DNA of 64,000 bases, taken from the NCBI RefSeq assembly GCF_032098525.1, contig NZ_CP134890.1:1798001-1862000 (forward strand). The letters run 5' to 3'. Positions within the stretch are counted from its first letter, which is position 1. Every line of letters begins with the position of its first letter. The notes under the pieces are model-generated. The model saw only the letters and a program-made list of their open reading frames with translations, searched no databases and was not told the DNA's origin. A program made the translations under genes and the position numbers. Below, piece by piece: positions 41,183-50,142 of the stretch. Source of the stretch: Flavobacterium sp. PMTSA4. GTDB taxonomy: Bacteria > Bacteroidota > Bacteroidia > Flavobacteriales > Flavobacteriaceae.

Positions 41183-42106
41183 TTACTCTTTCAAAAAATC
41201 GATGTTGCGTTTCAAGCCTTGGTACTGAGTTCTTTTAATAGGTGTTCCTTTGAATACTTTCTCAAAAGTATCTTCGGTAATTTCCTCCCAATCTCTTTTG
41301 CTAAAGTTCAAAAGCTCTTGATTAGGATTAAAAAGTGGTTCGCTGTGTGATTTAGAAAACTTATTCCATGGGCAAACATCCTGACAAATGTCGCAACCAA
41401 ACATCCAATCATCCATTTTGCCTTTGGCTTCTTGTGGCAGATTGTCTTTTAGTTCGATGGTATAATAGGAAATGCATTTACTGCCGTCAACCTTATAAGG
41501 TTCAATGATGGCTTGCGTAGGACAAGTATCAATGCAAGCAGTGCAAGTGCCACAATGGTCTGTAGTTGGGTAATCATATTCGAGTTCAAGGTCTATAACC
41601 AATTCGGCTATAAAATAAAACGAACCCACTTGTTGCGTAAGCAAGTTGCTGCTTTTACCCATCCAACCCAATCCGCTTTTGGCTGCCCAAGCTTTATCCA
41701 TAATGGGTGCAATGTCTATAAAAGCTCTTCCATGAATATCGCCAATTTCAGCTCGGATAGCTGCCAAGAGTTTCTTTAACTTCTTCTTGATGACATAGTG
41801 ATAGTCTTTGCCATACGCATATTTAGAAATCTTATAACTTTCCTGATTTTGAAATTCGGATGGGTAATAATTGATGAGCAACGATACTACACTTTTTGCA
41901 CCAGTTACAAGCAATCGTGGGTCTAATCGCTTATCAAAATAATCTTCCATAAACTTCATTTCGCCGTGATGGCCTTTCTTGAGCCATTCTTCAAAGCGAG
42001 GTGCTTCTTCCTCTAGAAAAGTTGCTTTGGATATACCGCAAGACAAAAAGCCGAGTCTTTTGGATTCGGCTTTTATAATTTGGGTGTATTTTTCTTTATT
42101 AATCAA
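41183..42106 (-). CDS. queG: Epoxyqueuosine reductase
   Basis: 307 residues, somewhat shorter than the E. coli enzyme. The cobalamin-binding N-terminal part shows LGFLSCGISKATFLEEEAPR and the GHHGEMKFMEDYFDKRLDPR segment. Two [4Fe-4S] motifs follow: CGTCTACIDTCPTQAI and CDICQDVCPWNKF. QueG reduces epoxyqueuosine to queuosine at tRNA position 34, using cobalamin and Fe-S clusters. Its ATG overlaps the ruvB stop by four bases (ATGA), so it is translated from the ruvB transcript. Confidence 0.95.
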   Translation of the reverse strand: MINKEKYTQIIKAESKRLGFLSCGISKATFLEEEAPRFEEWLKKGHHGEMKFMEDYFDKRLDPRLLVTGAKSVVSLLINYYPSEFQNQESYKISKYAYGKDYHYVIKKKLKKLLAAIRAEIGDIHGRAFIDIAPIMDKAWAAKSGLGWMGKSSNLLTQQVGSFYFIAELVIDLELEYDYPTTDHCGTCTACIDTCPTQAIIEPYKVDGSKCISYYTIELKDNLPQEAKGKMDDWMFGCDICQDVCPWNKFSKSHSEPLFNPNQELLNFSKRDWEEITEDTFEKVFKGTPIKRTQYQGLKRNIDFLKE

Positions 42107-43125
42107 AACAATTCACCTTGATTTGGACCTTTTATTTTTCCTAAATGTTTATAGGCTTTATCGGTTACTTCTCTACCTCTTGGTGTTCGCATAATGAAAC
42201 CTTCTTGAATTAAGAATGGCTCATAGACTTCTTCAATGGTTTCGCCACTTTCAGATACTGCAGTTGCCAAAGTGGACAGACCTACTGGTCCGCCTTTGAA
42301 TTTTTCTATAATAGTAGTAAGGATTTTGTTATCCATTTCGTCCAATCCATGAGCATCTACATGCAAAGCTTTTAACGAAAATTGAGCGATTTCAATATCA
42401 ATACTACCGTTGCCTTTAATCTGCGCAAAGTCTCTAACACGACGCAACAATGCATTGGCAATACGAGGCGTTCCTCTACTTCTTCCAGCAATTTCGATAG
42501 CTGCTTCCATAGTGATTGGCATTTTTAAAATAGATGCACTACGCTGTACAATTGTGGTTAATAACTCTGTGTTATAATATTGTAAACGGCTTTGTATTCC
42601 AAAACGCGCACGCATCGGTGCGGTTAATAAACCGGAACGAGTTGTAGCACCAACAAGCGTGAAAGGATTCAAGTTGATTTGAACCGTCCTAGCGTTTGGA
42701 CCTGATTCGATCATGATATCAATCTTAAAGTCTTCCATAGCAGAATATAAATACTCTTCAACTATTGGGCTTAAACGATGAATTTCATCAATAAAAAGTA
42801 CATCTCTATCTTCTAAGTTAGTTAACAAACCTGCTAAATCACCAGGTTTATCTAAAACAGGACCAGAGGTTATTTTAATCCCAACTCCAAGTTCGTTAGC
42901 AAGTATATTGGCTAGAGTAGTTTTTCCTAAACCCGGCGGACCATGAAACAAGGTATGGTCTAATGCTTCCTCTCTTAGATTTGCAGCTTCAACAAAAACC
43001 TTAAGATTCTCAAGTACTTGCTCTTGACCTGTAAAGTCTTCAAATGAAAGTGGCCTTAACTTTTTCTCAAGATCAAGCTCTTCAGGATTGTAATTAGCAT
43101 TACTGGGATTTAGATTTTCATTCAT
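42103..43125 (-). CDS. ruvB: Holliday junction helicase ATPase RuvB
   Basis: 340 residues from ATG 43125. The frame could begin at ATG 43155, but a perfect -7 element lies between the two ATGs, so the upstream one is unlikely to be transcribed. Motifs: LRPLSFEDFTGQ at the N terminus, Walker A HGPPGLGKTTLA, Walker B VLFIDEIHRL, sensor GATTRSGLLTAPMRARFG, and the winged-helix end EPFLIQEGFIMRTPRGREVT. RuvB is the hexameric motor that migrates Holliday junctions with RuvA. It is followed by queG with a 4-base overlap. Confidence 0.97.
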   Translation of the reverse strand: MNENLNPSNANYNPEELDLEKKLRPLSFEDFTGQEQVLENLKVFVEAANLREEALDHTLFHGPPGLGKTTLANILANELGVGIKITSGPVLDKPGDLAGLLTNLEDRDVLFIDEIHRLSPIVEEYLYSAMEDFKIDIMIESGPNARTVQINLNPFTLVGATTRSGLLTAPMRARFGIQSRLQYYNTELLTTIVQRSASILKMPITMEAAIEIAGRSRGTPRIANALLRRVRDFAQIKGNGSIDIEIAQFSLKALHVDAHGLDEMDNKILTTIIEKFKGGPVGLSTLATAVSESGETIEEVYEPFLIQEGFIMRTPRGREVTDKAYKHLGKIKGPNQGELF

Positions 43126-43129
43126 GTTA

Positions 43130-43137
43130 CAAATATA
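43130..43137 (-). promoter_or_regulatory. -7 promoter element (TATATTTG) of ruvB-queG
   Basis: Exact TAnnTTTG on the minus strand, ending 4 bases before the chosen ruvB ATG. The expected transcription start coincides with the start codon, which suggests a leaderless mRNA. A TTG at 43155-43153 gives a spacer of 15, slightly short. Confidence 0.55.
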
Positions 43138-43154
43138 GAATAAAGTTGAATGCA

Positions 43155-43190
43155 AATAAAAAAGCCTTTCTAATTAAGAAAGGCTTTTTT
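43155..43190 (-). terminator. Terminator of the act-cox operon
   Basis: A 14-bp stem (43158-43171 with 43177-43190, core AAGCCTTTCT / AGAAAGGCTT) with a 5-nt loop, flanked by A and T runs so it can act in both directions. It lies 13 bases after the ctaD stop at 43204. Confidence 0.92.
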
Positions 43191-43203
43191 AAACTAAAAT
43201 GAA

Positions 43204-45012
43204 TTAATGATGTAACACTTCTTCACCAGGTTTCATCGGCACATTTTGCGGAACAAAATCTTCATCATGTCCTGGTTTACTATAATCATAAGCCCATCTG
43301 TGTACTTCAGGGATTTCTCCAGGCCAGTTTCCATGTATATGTTCTACTGGAGCTGTCCATTCTAAAGTATTCGATTTCCATGGGTTTTGAACTGTTTTCT
43401 TTCCGTAGAATATACTGCTAAAGAAATTGTACAAGAAAACTAATTGGAAAACTCCTCCAACTAATGCAAACGTAGTAATAATAACGTTTACATTAGCTAA
43501 ATCATCGAATAATGGGAAATTTGTATTTGTATAATATCTTCTAGGTAAACCTGCCATTCCTATAAAGTGCATTGGGAAGAAAACCCCATAAGCACAAACC
43601 GCAGTTACCCAAAAATGCACATATCCTAGATTTTTATTTAACATTCTTCCAAACATTTTAGGGAACCAATGGTAAATACCTGCAAACATTCCGTAAAGAG
43701 CAGAAATACCCATTACTAAGTGGAAGTGAGCAATTACGAAATAAGTATCATGAACGTTAATATCAAGTGTACTATCTCCAAGAATAATTCCTGTTAAACC
43801 TCCAGTAATGAACGTTGAAACCATTCCTATGGAAAACAACATGGCAGGATTCATTTGTAAATTTCCTTTCCATAAGGTTGTTATCCAGTTAAACGCTTTT
43901 ACCGCTGATGGTATAGCAATTAATAAGGTAGTAAATGTAAATACAGAACCTAAAAACGGATTCATACCTGAGATGAACATATGATGTCCCCAAACAATAG
44001 TTGATAAGAAAGCAATTGCAAGTACTGACATAATCATTGCTCTATACCCAAAAATTGGTTTACGTGAATTGGTTGCTAAAATTTCTGAAACCAATCCCAT
44101 TGCTGGAAGAATTACAATATATACTTCTGGATGTCCTAAGAACCAAAATAAGTGCTCAAACAATACTGGCGATCCACCTTGATAATTTAAAACTTCACCA
44201 GCTAAATAAATATCTGACAAGAAGAATGAAGTACCAAAACTTCTATCCATAATCAACATTAATGCTGCTGATAATAAAACTGGGAAAGATACAATACCAA
44301 TGATTGCTGTAATAAAGAATGTCCAAACTGTTAATGGTAGTCTTGTCATTGACATCCCTTTTGTTCTCAAATTAATAACCGTTACAACATAATTTAAAGA
44401 ACCTAGTAACGATGATGCAATAAAAATTGCCATAGAAACTAACCACAAAGTCATTCCCATTCCTGAACCTGAAATTGCTTGAGGTAATGCACTTAATGGC
44501 GGATAAATTGTCCATCCTGCTGAAGCTGGACCAGATTCAACAAACAACGAAATTACCATAACAACACTTGACAAAAAGAACAACCAATATGAAATCATAT
44601 TAAGAAATCCCGATGCCATATCTCGCGCTCCAATTTGTAAAGGAATTAATAAATTACTAAATGTTCCACTCAATCCTGCTGTAAGGACAAAGAATACCAT
44701 TATAGTACCGTGAATTGTAATTAATGCCAAATATGTTTCGTTAGTCATTACACCATTTGGAGCAAATTTATCACCCAATAAAACATTAAAAATTTTAAAT
44801 GACTCTTCAGGCCAAGCAATTTGCATTCTAAAAAGCATAGACATACCTACACCTATTACTCCCATAATGATACCCGTAATTAAATACTGTTTAGATATCA
44901 TTTTATGGTCGATACTAAAGATGTACTTTGTTATAAAAGTGTCTTTATGGTGGTGTTCGTGGTCATGACCATGATCGTTATCGTGTCCGTGATTGTGAGC
45001 TGCTGCTGACAT
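43204..45012 (-). CDS. ctaD: Cytochrome c oxidase subunit I (aa3-type)
   Basis: 602 residues with twelve or more helices. Conserved heme-copper elements: the ITIHGTIMVFFVLTAG segment with the low-spin heme ligand, GHPEVYIVILPAMG with the CuB histidine and cross-linked Tyr, WGHHMFISGMNP, and HDTYFVIAHFHLVMG. Reduces oxygen to water and pumps protons in the inner membrane. The first 25 residues are extremely His-rich (HNHGHDNDHGHDHEHHH). It is the last gene of the act operon, so the oxidase and its electron donor complex are made together. Confidence 0.96.
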   Translation of the reverse strand: MSAAAHNHGHDNDHGHDHEHHHKDTFITKYIFSIDHKMISKQYLITGIIMGVIGVGMSMLFRMQIAWPEESFKIFNVLLGDKFAPNGVMTNETYLALITIHGTIMVFFVLTAGLSGTFSNLLIPLQIGARDMASGFLNMISYWLFFLSSVVMVISLFVESGPASAGWTIYPPLSALPQAISGSGMGMTLWLVSMAIFIASSLLGSLNYVVTVINLRTKGMSMTRLPLTVWTFFITAIIGIVSFPVLLSAALMLIMDRSFGTSFFLSDIYLAGEVLNYQGGSPVLFEHLFWFLGHPEVYIVILPAMGLVSEILATNSRKPIFGYRAMIMSVLAIAFLSTIVWGHHMFISGMNPFLGSVFTFTTLLIAIPSAVKAFNWITTLWKGNLQMNPAMLFSIGMVSTFITGGLTGIILGDSTLDINVHDTYFVIAHFHLVMGISALYGMFAGIYHWFPKMFGRMLNKNLGYVHFWVTAVCAYGVFFPMHFIGMAGLPRRYYTNTNFPLFDDLANVNVIITTFALVGGVFQLVFLYNFFSSIFYGKKTVQNPWKSNTLEWTAPVEHIHGNWPGEIPEVHRWAYDYSKPGHDEDFVPQNVPMKPGEEVLHH

Positions 45013-45038
45013 ATATTCTAATCTTTAAATTTGTATAT

Positions 45039-46214
45039 TTATTTTTTAGTCACTACTGCGACAACTGCCTCAGTATTTGTTGTTTTTGTAGTATCTACTG
45101 CTGCTGGCACTACATTTTCTTTTGGTTCTTCACTTGCTTTAGAAGCTGCATAAGCACTAACAATAGTTTGCTTATCTGCCAACCATTTTTTGTAATCTTC
45201 TGGTGTATCTACTACAACTTTCATTTGCATGTTGTAATGTGATGCTCCACATATTTTATTACATAATAACAAGTAATCAAAAGTGTAAGGTTCTAAGGCT
45301 GCTTCTCCTTTTGCAATTAATTTTTGACTTTTTTGAGCTCTAATTGCATTAATATTAGCAACTTTCTCAATCATTGCAGGTCTTTCTCTCATCTCTGCAG
45401 TTGTCATTGTAGGTGTAAATGAAAATTGAGTAACCATACCTGGAACACAATTCATTTGAGCTCTAAAATGAGGCATGTAAGCTGAGTGCAATACATCTTG
45501 AGAACGCATTCTAAAAATAATACGTTTTCCTTTAGGAATATGTAATTCAGATGCCGTAAAATCATCTTGAGCATTTGGATCTGCTAAATCAACACCTAAA
45601 TTGTTAACTCCTTCAATATATCTTACGTTTGCCTTTCCTAATACATTATCAGGACCAGAATATCTTGCTTCCCATTTGAATTGTTGCGCATAAAGTTCAA
45701 TAACAATAGCATCTTGTTCTTGTTCTTTTTCAACAAACATAATATTATTCCAAGCATATAACCCGTAAAGAATTAAACCTGCTAAAACCACTGCTGGAAT
45801 TGAACTCCAAATAACTTCTAATTTATTATTATCAGCATAGTACAAAGCTTTTTGACCTTGCTTACCACGGTATTTGAAAGCAAAATAATGTAATAGTGCT
45901 TGGGTAATAGTTTGAACAAAAAATATCAATACTAGCGAAATAATCATTAAATTATCTACTAATGGTCCGTGTTCTGAAGCTGAATCACTTAGTAAAGGAA
46001 AATGTCCGTAGTATAAAACACACCATATAGTAGTAATATAAATAAATATTAGAAAAGCAAACATTAAGTAACCATTCACTTTATTATCGTTGTCATTTGC
46101 TACTTGCGTATCATTAACATTTGCACCAATTTGAGTTAAGTCAAATATCTTTGTTAATTGCCAAACTGCAATGGCTAATAAAACTACAACTATAAATACT
46201 AAAAGAGTTGTCAT
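45039..46214 (-). CDS. coxB: Cytochrome c oxidase subunit II
   Basis: 391 residues. An N-terminal transmembrane helix (about 3-20) and two further helices (about 48-70 and 88-110, then 135-155) precede the CuA cupredoxin domain. CuA ligands are present: His in VLHSAYMPHFRAQMN and the motif LLCNKICGASHYNMQ, with the paired cysteines, His and Met. The C-terminal 40 residues are a low-complexity Ala/Thr/Glu tail. Receives electrons from the monoheme c domains of the Act complex. It is upstream of ctaD with a 26-base gap. Confidence 0.95.
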   Translation of the reverse strand: MTTLLVFIVVVLLAIAVWQLTKIFDLTQIGANVNDTQVANDNDNKVNGYLMFAFLIFIYITTIWCVLYYGHFPLLSDSASEHGPLVDNLMIISLVLIFFVQTITQALLHYFAFKYRGKQGQKALYYADNNKLEVIWSSIPAVVLAGLILYGLYAWNNIMFVEKEQEQDAIVIELYAQQFKWEARYSGPDNVLGKANVRYIEGVNNLGVDLADPNAQDDFTASELHIPKGKRIIFRMRSQDVLHSAYMPHFRAQMNCVPGMVTQFSFTPTMTTAEMRERPAMIEKVANINAIRAQKSQKLIAKGEAALEPYTFDYLLLCNKICGASHYNMQMKVVVDTPEDYKKWLADKQTIVSAYAASKASEEPKENVVPAAVDTTKTTNTEAVVAVVTKK

Positions 46215-46234
46215 TTGTTTTTTACTTTAAAATA

Positions 46235-47563
46235 TTAATAATGAAAATGTTTACTTTCTTCTATAAAAGGGCTTCTCTTTGGAGTTAATGGTGCTTTTGT
46301 TAAAGCTGTAAACACCACATAGATGAACAATCCACCAAAGAAACATATTGATGCAATCTCTGACACGCCGATAAACCACTGGTCTCCAACGGTAGCTGGC
46401 ATTATCATGTTAAAGAAATCAATATAATGACCAAATAGGATAATCAAACTAGCCATAATAACTATCCAAGAAATACGTTTGAAATCTGTATTAACTAATA
46501 TCAGTATTGGTAACACAAAATTTAAAACTAATGCACCGAAGAATGGTAAATTATACAAATCAATTCTTGTTTTGAAATAGGTAACTTCCTCAGGAATATT
46601 TGCATACCATATCAACATAAATTGAGAAAACCATAAGTAAGTCCAAAAAATACTAAATCCAAACATATACTTAACTAAATCATGGATATGACTAGAATTA
46701 ACTTGTTCTAAATATCCTTTTGATTTTAAATAAATTGTTACAACAGCAATCATGGTAACTGCACTTACTATAAAACTAGCAAAAACGTACCATCCGTATA
46801 AAGTACTAAACCAATGTGGGTCAAATGACATTAACCAATCCCAAGACATTATTGATTCAGATACAATAAAGAATACTAAGAAAGCAGCTGACAATTTAAA
46901 ATTCTTTTTATAATTTAAATCATCAGTAGCATTATCTTGGGCTAAACAGTTTTTTCTAGAATAATAACGATATAAATTCCAAACTGTTAAGAATATTGCG
47001 GCTCTAATAATCCAAAAAGGAAAATTGAGATAACCTGATTTACCAGCTATCAAATGATCATAATTAGGACTATTTGGATCGGTTACACCTTCTGCCATCC
47101 AAACAAATAAGTGATTAAAATGAAAGCCTGTTAAGAGTAGAATGACAAAGAAAATAATAGAACCTGGTAATAAATAGGCGCCAATTGCTTGCATTACTCT
47201 AAACAAAATTGGTGACCAACCTGCTTGAGCAACAATGTTGATTGCTTTAAAAGCTGTAGCTCCAAGTGCAATTAGCATAAAGAATATACAAGCAACATAT
47301 AAAGCTGACCATGGTTTGTTTTGTAATTGATGCAAAACATGTTTCAAGTGTTCTTGATGTTCAGCAGTTGCTTTTGCATCGTGGTGTTCTACAGCATGGG
47401 CATCGTGAGCTGCTACATGGTGACCATGATTTTCAGCATTTAATATAGTTTCAACATCTTGAATAGTTTTTGGAGCGGTAAAAAATCCATAACCGATTCC
47501 TAAGGCACCAACAATCATCAAGATGAAAGAAAAAGTTTTTAATTTACTAGAAAAAGTATACAT
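46235..47563 (-). CDS. actF: Alternative Complex III subunit ActF
   Basis: 442 residues with about ten transmembrane helices, the NrfD/ActC-like fold seen in ActF. Segments such as WLMSFDPHWFSTLYGWYVFAS and YLWFSQFMLIWYANIPEE are family hallmarks. A His-rich loop (about 43-75: GHHVAAHDAHAVEHHD) lies between helices 1 and 2. ActF is an integral membrane subunit of the quinol:electron acceptor oxidoreductase. It lies between actE and coxB, with gaps of 20-27 bases. Confidence 0.93.
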   Translation of the reverse strand: MYTFSSKLKTFSFILMIVGALGIGYGFFTAPKTIQDVETILNAENHGHHVAAHDAHAVEHHDAKATAEHQEHLKHVLHQLQNKPWSALYVACIFFMLIALGATAFKAINIVAQAGWSPILFRVMQAIGAYLLPGSIIFFVILLLTGFHFNHLFVWMAEGVTDPNSPNYDHLIAGKSGYLNFPFWIIRAAIFLTVWNLYRYYSRKNCLAQDNATDDLNYKKNFKLSAAFLVFFIVSESIMSWDWLMSFDPHWFSTLYGWYVFASFIVSAVTMIAVVTIYLKSKGYLEQVNSSHIHDLVKYMFGFSIFWTYLWFSQFMLIWYANIPEEVTYFKTRIDLYNLPFFGALVLNFVLPILILVNTDFKRISWIVIMASLIILFGHYIDFFNMIMPATVGDQWFIGVSEIASICFFGGLFIYVVFTALTKAPLTPKRSPFIEESKHFHY

Positions 47564-47590
47564 ATCTATAACTATCTGTTTATTCTACAA

Positions 47591-48151
47591 TTATAATTCG
47601 CTTTTCAGTTTTTGAACATAAGCAGCCACTTGCCATCTTTCTTGAGTATCCAACTGATTAGCGTGAGAACCCATTGAGTTTAATCCATAAGTGATTACGT
47701 GGAAGATACTTCCTTCTGTAATTTGTCTGTCCTTATAACTAGGTACTCCAAGGAATTTTTCTTGTGTCACCAATTTACCTTTTCCATCTCCAGCTTTTCC
47801 ATGACAAATAGCACAATATATTTCGAACAATTCTTGTCCTTTTTTAAGGTCTAAACCCAAAGAATCTAAAGGTGACTTTAAATTTGCTTTTGCCATTTCA
47901 TATCCTTCTGTTGTATTAGGATATTCATAAGGTTGAAAACCTCTTTTAACAGCTCCTTGTGGAACCAATTGACCTTCTTTTCCTTTTAAACCAGTTGGTG
48001 AATTGAAAGCATCTGATTCAGAGTATGTTTCATAAGCTACCGATTCATACATGTTAGGCATGTATTGGTAATTTGGTTTCAAATCATTTTTACATGATGT
48101 AATTGAAACTGTTATTCCAAAAATTACTATTATTTTAAGCAAGTTCTTCAT
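47591..48151 (-). CDS. actE: Alternative Complex III monoheme cytochrome c subunit ActE
   Basis: 186 residues. A lipoprotein signal ends GITVSITSC|KND (Cys20), anchoring it to the membrane. One heme-binding motif CAICHGKAGDG (Cys113, Cys116, His117) and a distal Met candidate in the segment YGLNSMGSHANQL. It passes electrons from the multiheme subunit ActA toward the oxidase. It sits 9 bases downstream of actD in the operon. Confidence 0.94.
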   Translation of the reverse strand: MKNLLKIIVIFGITVSITSCKNDLKPNYQYMPNMYESVAYETYSESDAFNSPTGLKGKEGQLVPQGAVKRGFQPYEYPNTTEGYEMAKANLKSPLDSLGLDLKKGQELFEIYCAICHGKAGDGKGKLVTQEKFLGVPSYKDRQITEGSIFHVITYGLNSMGSHANQLDTQERWQVAAYVQKLKSEL

Positions 48152-48160
48152 ACTTTTTTA

Positions 48161-48688
48161 TTAATGCTTATCTACAACTTTTACTTCTACTGCTCCTGTT
48201 TCGTTGAAAAATTTCAGTAATTCTTCTTCGTTATTATTGACAGCTATTTCCATTAAAAAATGATCATCAGTAGTTCTTACATCTGGATTTTCAGCTTCTT
48301 TAAATGGCCATAATCGGCTTCTCATATAAAAAGTTATAACCATTAAATGCGCTGCAAAAAAAACAGTTAATTCAAACATTACAGGAATGAAAGCTGGCAT
48401 ATTTTGATAATATGCAAAACTTGGTTTTCCACCTATATCTTGCGGCCAGTCTTGAATCATAATATAGTTCATCATAACTGTAGCTACTGTTAATCCTAAA
48501 CATCCATATATAAAAGAGCATATAGCTAATCTTGTTGGTGGTATTCCCATAGCCTTATCCAAACCATGAACTGGGAATGGAGTAAAAACTTCTTCAATAT
48601 GATGATGTGCGGCTCTTGTTTTGTGAACTGCATCCATCAAAACATCATCATCATTGTATAGTGCGTGTATAACTTTTGTACTACTCAT
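48161..48688 (-). CDS. actD: Alternative Complex III subunit ActD (DUF3341)
   Basis: 175 residues. The N-terminal DUF3341 part (HALYNDDDVLMDAVHKTRAA and FTPFPVHGLDKAMGIPPTRL) is followed by two transmembrane helices (about 58-80 and 100-125) and a charged C-terminal end. ActD is a structural membrane subunit of ACIII. Its gene is 8 bases from actC and 9 from actE. Confidence 0.94.
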   Translation of the reverse strand: MSSTKVIHALYNDDDVLMDAVHKTRAAHHHIEEVFTPFPVHGLDKAMGIPPTRLAICSFIYGCLGLTVATVMMNYIMIQDWPQDIGGKPSFAYYQNMPAFIPVMFELTVFFAAHLMVITFYMRSRLWPFKEAENPDVRTTDDHFLMEIAVNNNEEELLKFFNETGAVEVKVVDKH

Positions 48689-48696
48689 AGCTAATA

Positions 48697-50106
48697 TTAA
48701 TGTTTGTCAGAATGATCGTGACCTTTTAATTCTCTTTCTCTCTTATAATTTTCTCCTGAAGATTTCAAGATTGTTTTTACCTCTGCTTGTGCAATCACTG
48801 GGAAAGTTCTAGCATATAATAAGAACAATACAAAGAAGAAACCAATAGTTCCAATATAAATTCCAATATCTACAAATGTTGGTTGGAACATTGTCCAAGA
48901 TGATGGTAGGTAATCTCTATGAAGCGAGGTAACGATAATTACAAAACGCTCAAACCACATTCCAATATTTACAACAATTGAGATTATAAACGAGAACATA
49001 ATGCTCGTTCTTAATTTTTTGAACCACATAAATTGTGGAGAGAATACATTACAACTCATCATTGCCCAGTAAGCCCAAGCATATGGTCCAGTTGCTCTGT
49101 TCAAGAATGCATATTGTTCAAATTCTACTCCAGAGTACCAAGCTACAAATAACTCAGTGATATAAGCCACTCCAACAATAGAACCTGTAATCATAATTAC
49201 AATGTTCATTAACTCTATGTGTTGAATAGTAATGTAAGCTTCAAGATTTGACACTTTTCTCATGATAATTAAAAGTGTATTTACCATCGCAAATCCAGAA
49301 AATACCGCACCAGCAACGAAATATGGTGGGAAAATTGTTGTATGCCAACCTGGAATTACAGATGTTGCGAAGTCAAAGGATACAATAGTATGAACTGAAA
49401 GTACAAGTGGTGTAGCTAATCCAGCTAATACCAATGAAACTTCTTCAAAACGTTGCCAGTCTTTTGCTCTTCCACTCCATCCAAATGATAAAATTGAATA
49501 AATTCTTTTTGTAAACGGAGTTACAGCTCTATCTCTTAACATTGCAAAGTCAGGAAGTAAACCAGTCCACCAGAAAACTAATGATACTGATAAATAAGTA
49601 GAAATTGCAAACACGTCCCAAAGTAATGGCGAGTTAAAGTTAACCCATAAAGAACCAAATTGATTTGGAATTGGCACAACCCAGTAAGCTAACCAAGGTC
49701 TACCCATGTGAATAATTGGGAACAATCCAGCTTGTACAACAGAGAAAATAGTCATTGCTTCAGCAGAACGGTTAATAGCCATTCTCCAACGTTGACGGAA
49801 TAATAAAAGTACTGCAGAAATTAAGGTTCCTGCGTGACCAATACCAACCCACCAAACGAAGTTAGTAATATCCCAAGCCCAACCAACTGTTTTATTTAAT
49901 CCCCAAGTTCCAATTCCTGTAGATATGGTGTAAATGATACAACCTATTCCCCAAAGGAAAGCTACTAATGCAATGGAGAAAACTGTCCACCATTGTTTAT
50001 TTGCTCTTCCTTCAACTGGAGCTGCTACATCAACAGTTACATCGTGATAAGTTTTATCACCTATAACTAAAGGTTTTCTAATGGGTGCTTCGTAATGAGA
50101 CGACAT
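48697..50106 (-). CDS. actC: Alternative Complex III quinol-binding subunit ActC (NrfD/PsrC-like)
   Basis: 469 residues with ten transmembrane helices. Markers of NrfD-type ActC: WWVGIGHAGTLISAVLLLFRQRWR, PIIHMGRPWLAYWVVP and SVHTIVSFDFATSVIPGWH. It contains the menaquinol oxidation site next to the Fe-S subunit ActB. The His-rich end (HDHSDKH) is short. It directly follows actB with a 36-base gap. Confidence 0.95.
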   Translation of the reverse strand: MSSHYEAPIRKPLVIGDKTYHDVTVDVAAPVEGRANKQWWTVFSIALVAFLWGIGCIIYTISTGIGTWGLNKTVGWAWDITNFVWWVGIGHAGTLISAVLLLFRQRWRMAINRSAEAMTIFSVVQAGLFPIIHMGRPWLAYWVVPIPNQFGSLWVNFNSPLLWDVFAISTYLSVSLVFWWTGLLPDFAMLRDRAVTPFTKRIYSILSFGWSGRAKDWQRFEEVSLVLAGLATPLVLSVHTIVSFDFATSVIPGWHTTIFPPYFVAGAVFSGFAMVNTLLIIMRKVSNLEAYITIQHIELMNIVIMITGSIVGVAYITELFVAWYSGVEFEQYAFLNRATGPYAWAYWAMMSCNVFSPQFMWFKKLRTSIMFSFIISIVVNIGMWFERFVIIVTSLHRDYLPSSWTMFQPTFVDIGIYIGTIGFFFVLFLLYARTFPVIAQAEVKTILKSSGENYKRERELKGHDHSDKH

Positions 50107-50142
50107 AATCCTTTATATTGTTTCTTAATTAATAACTTATTA

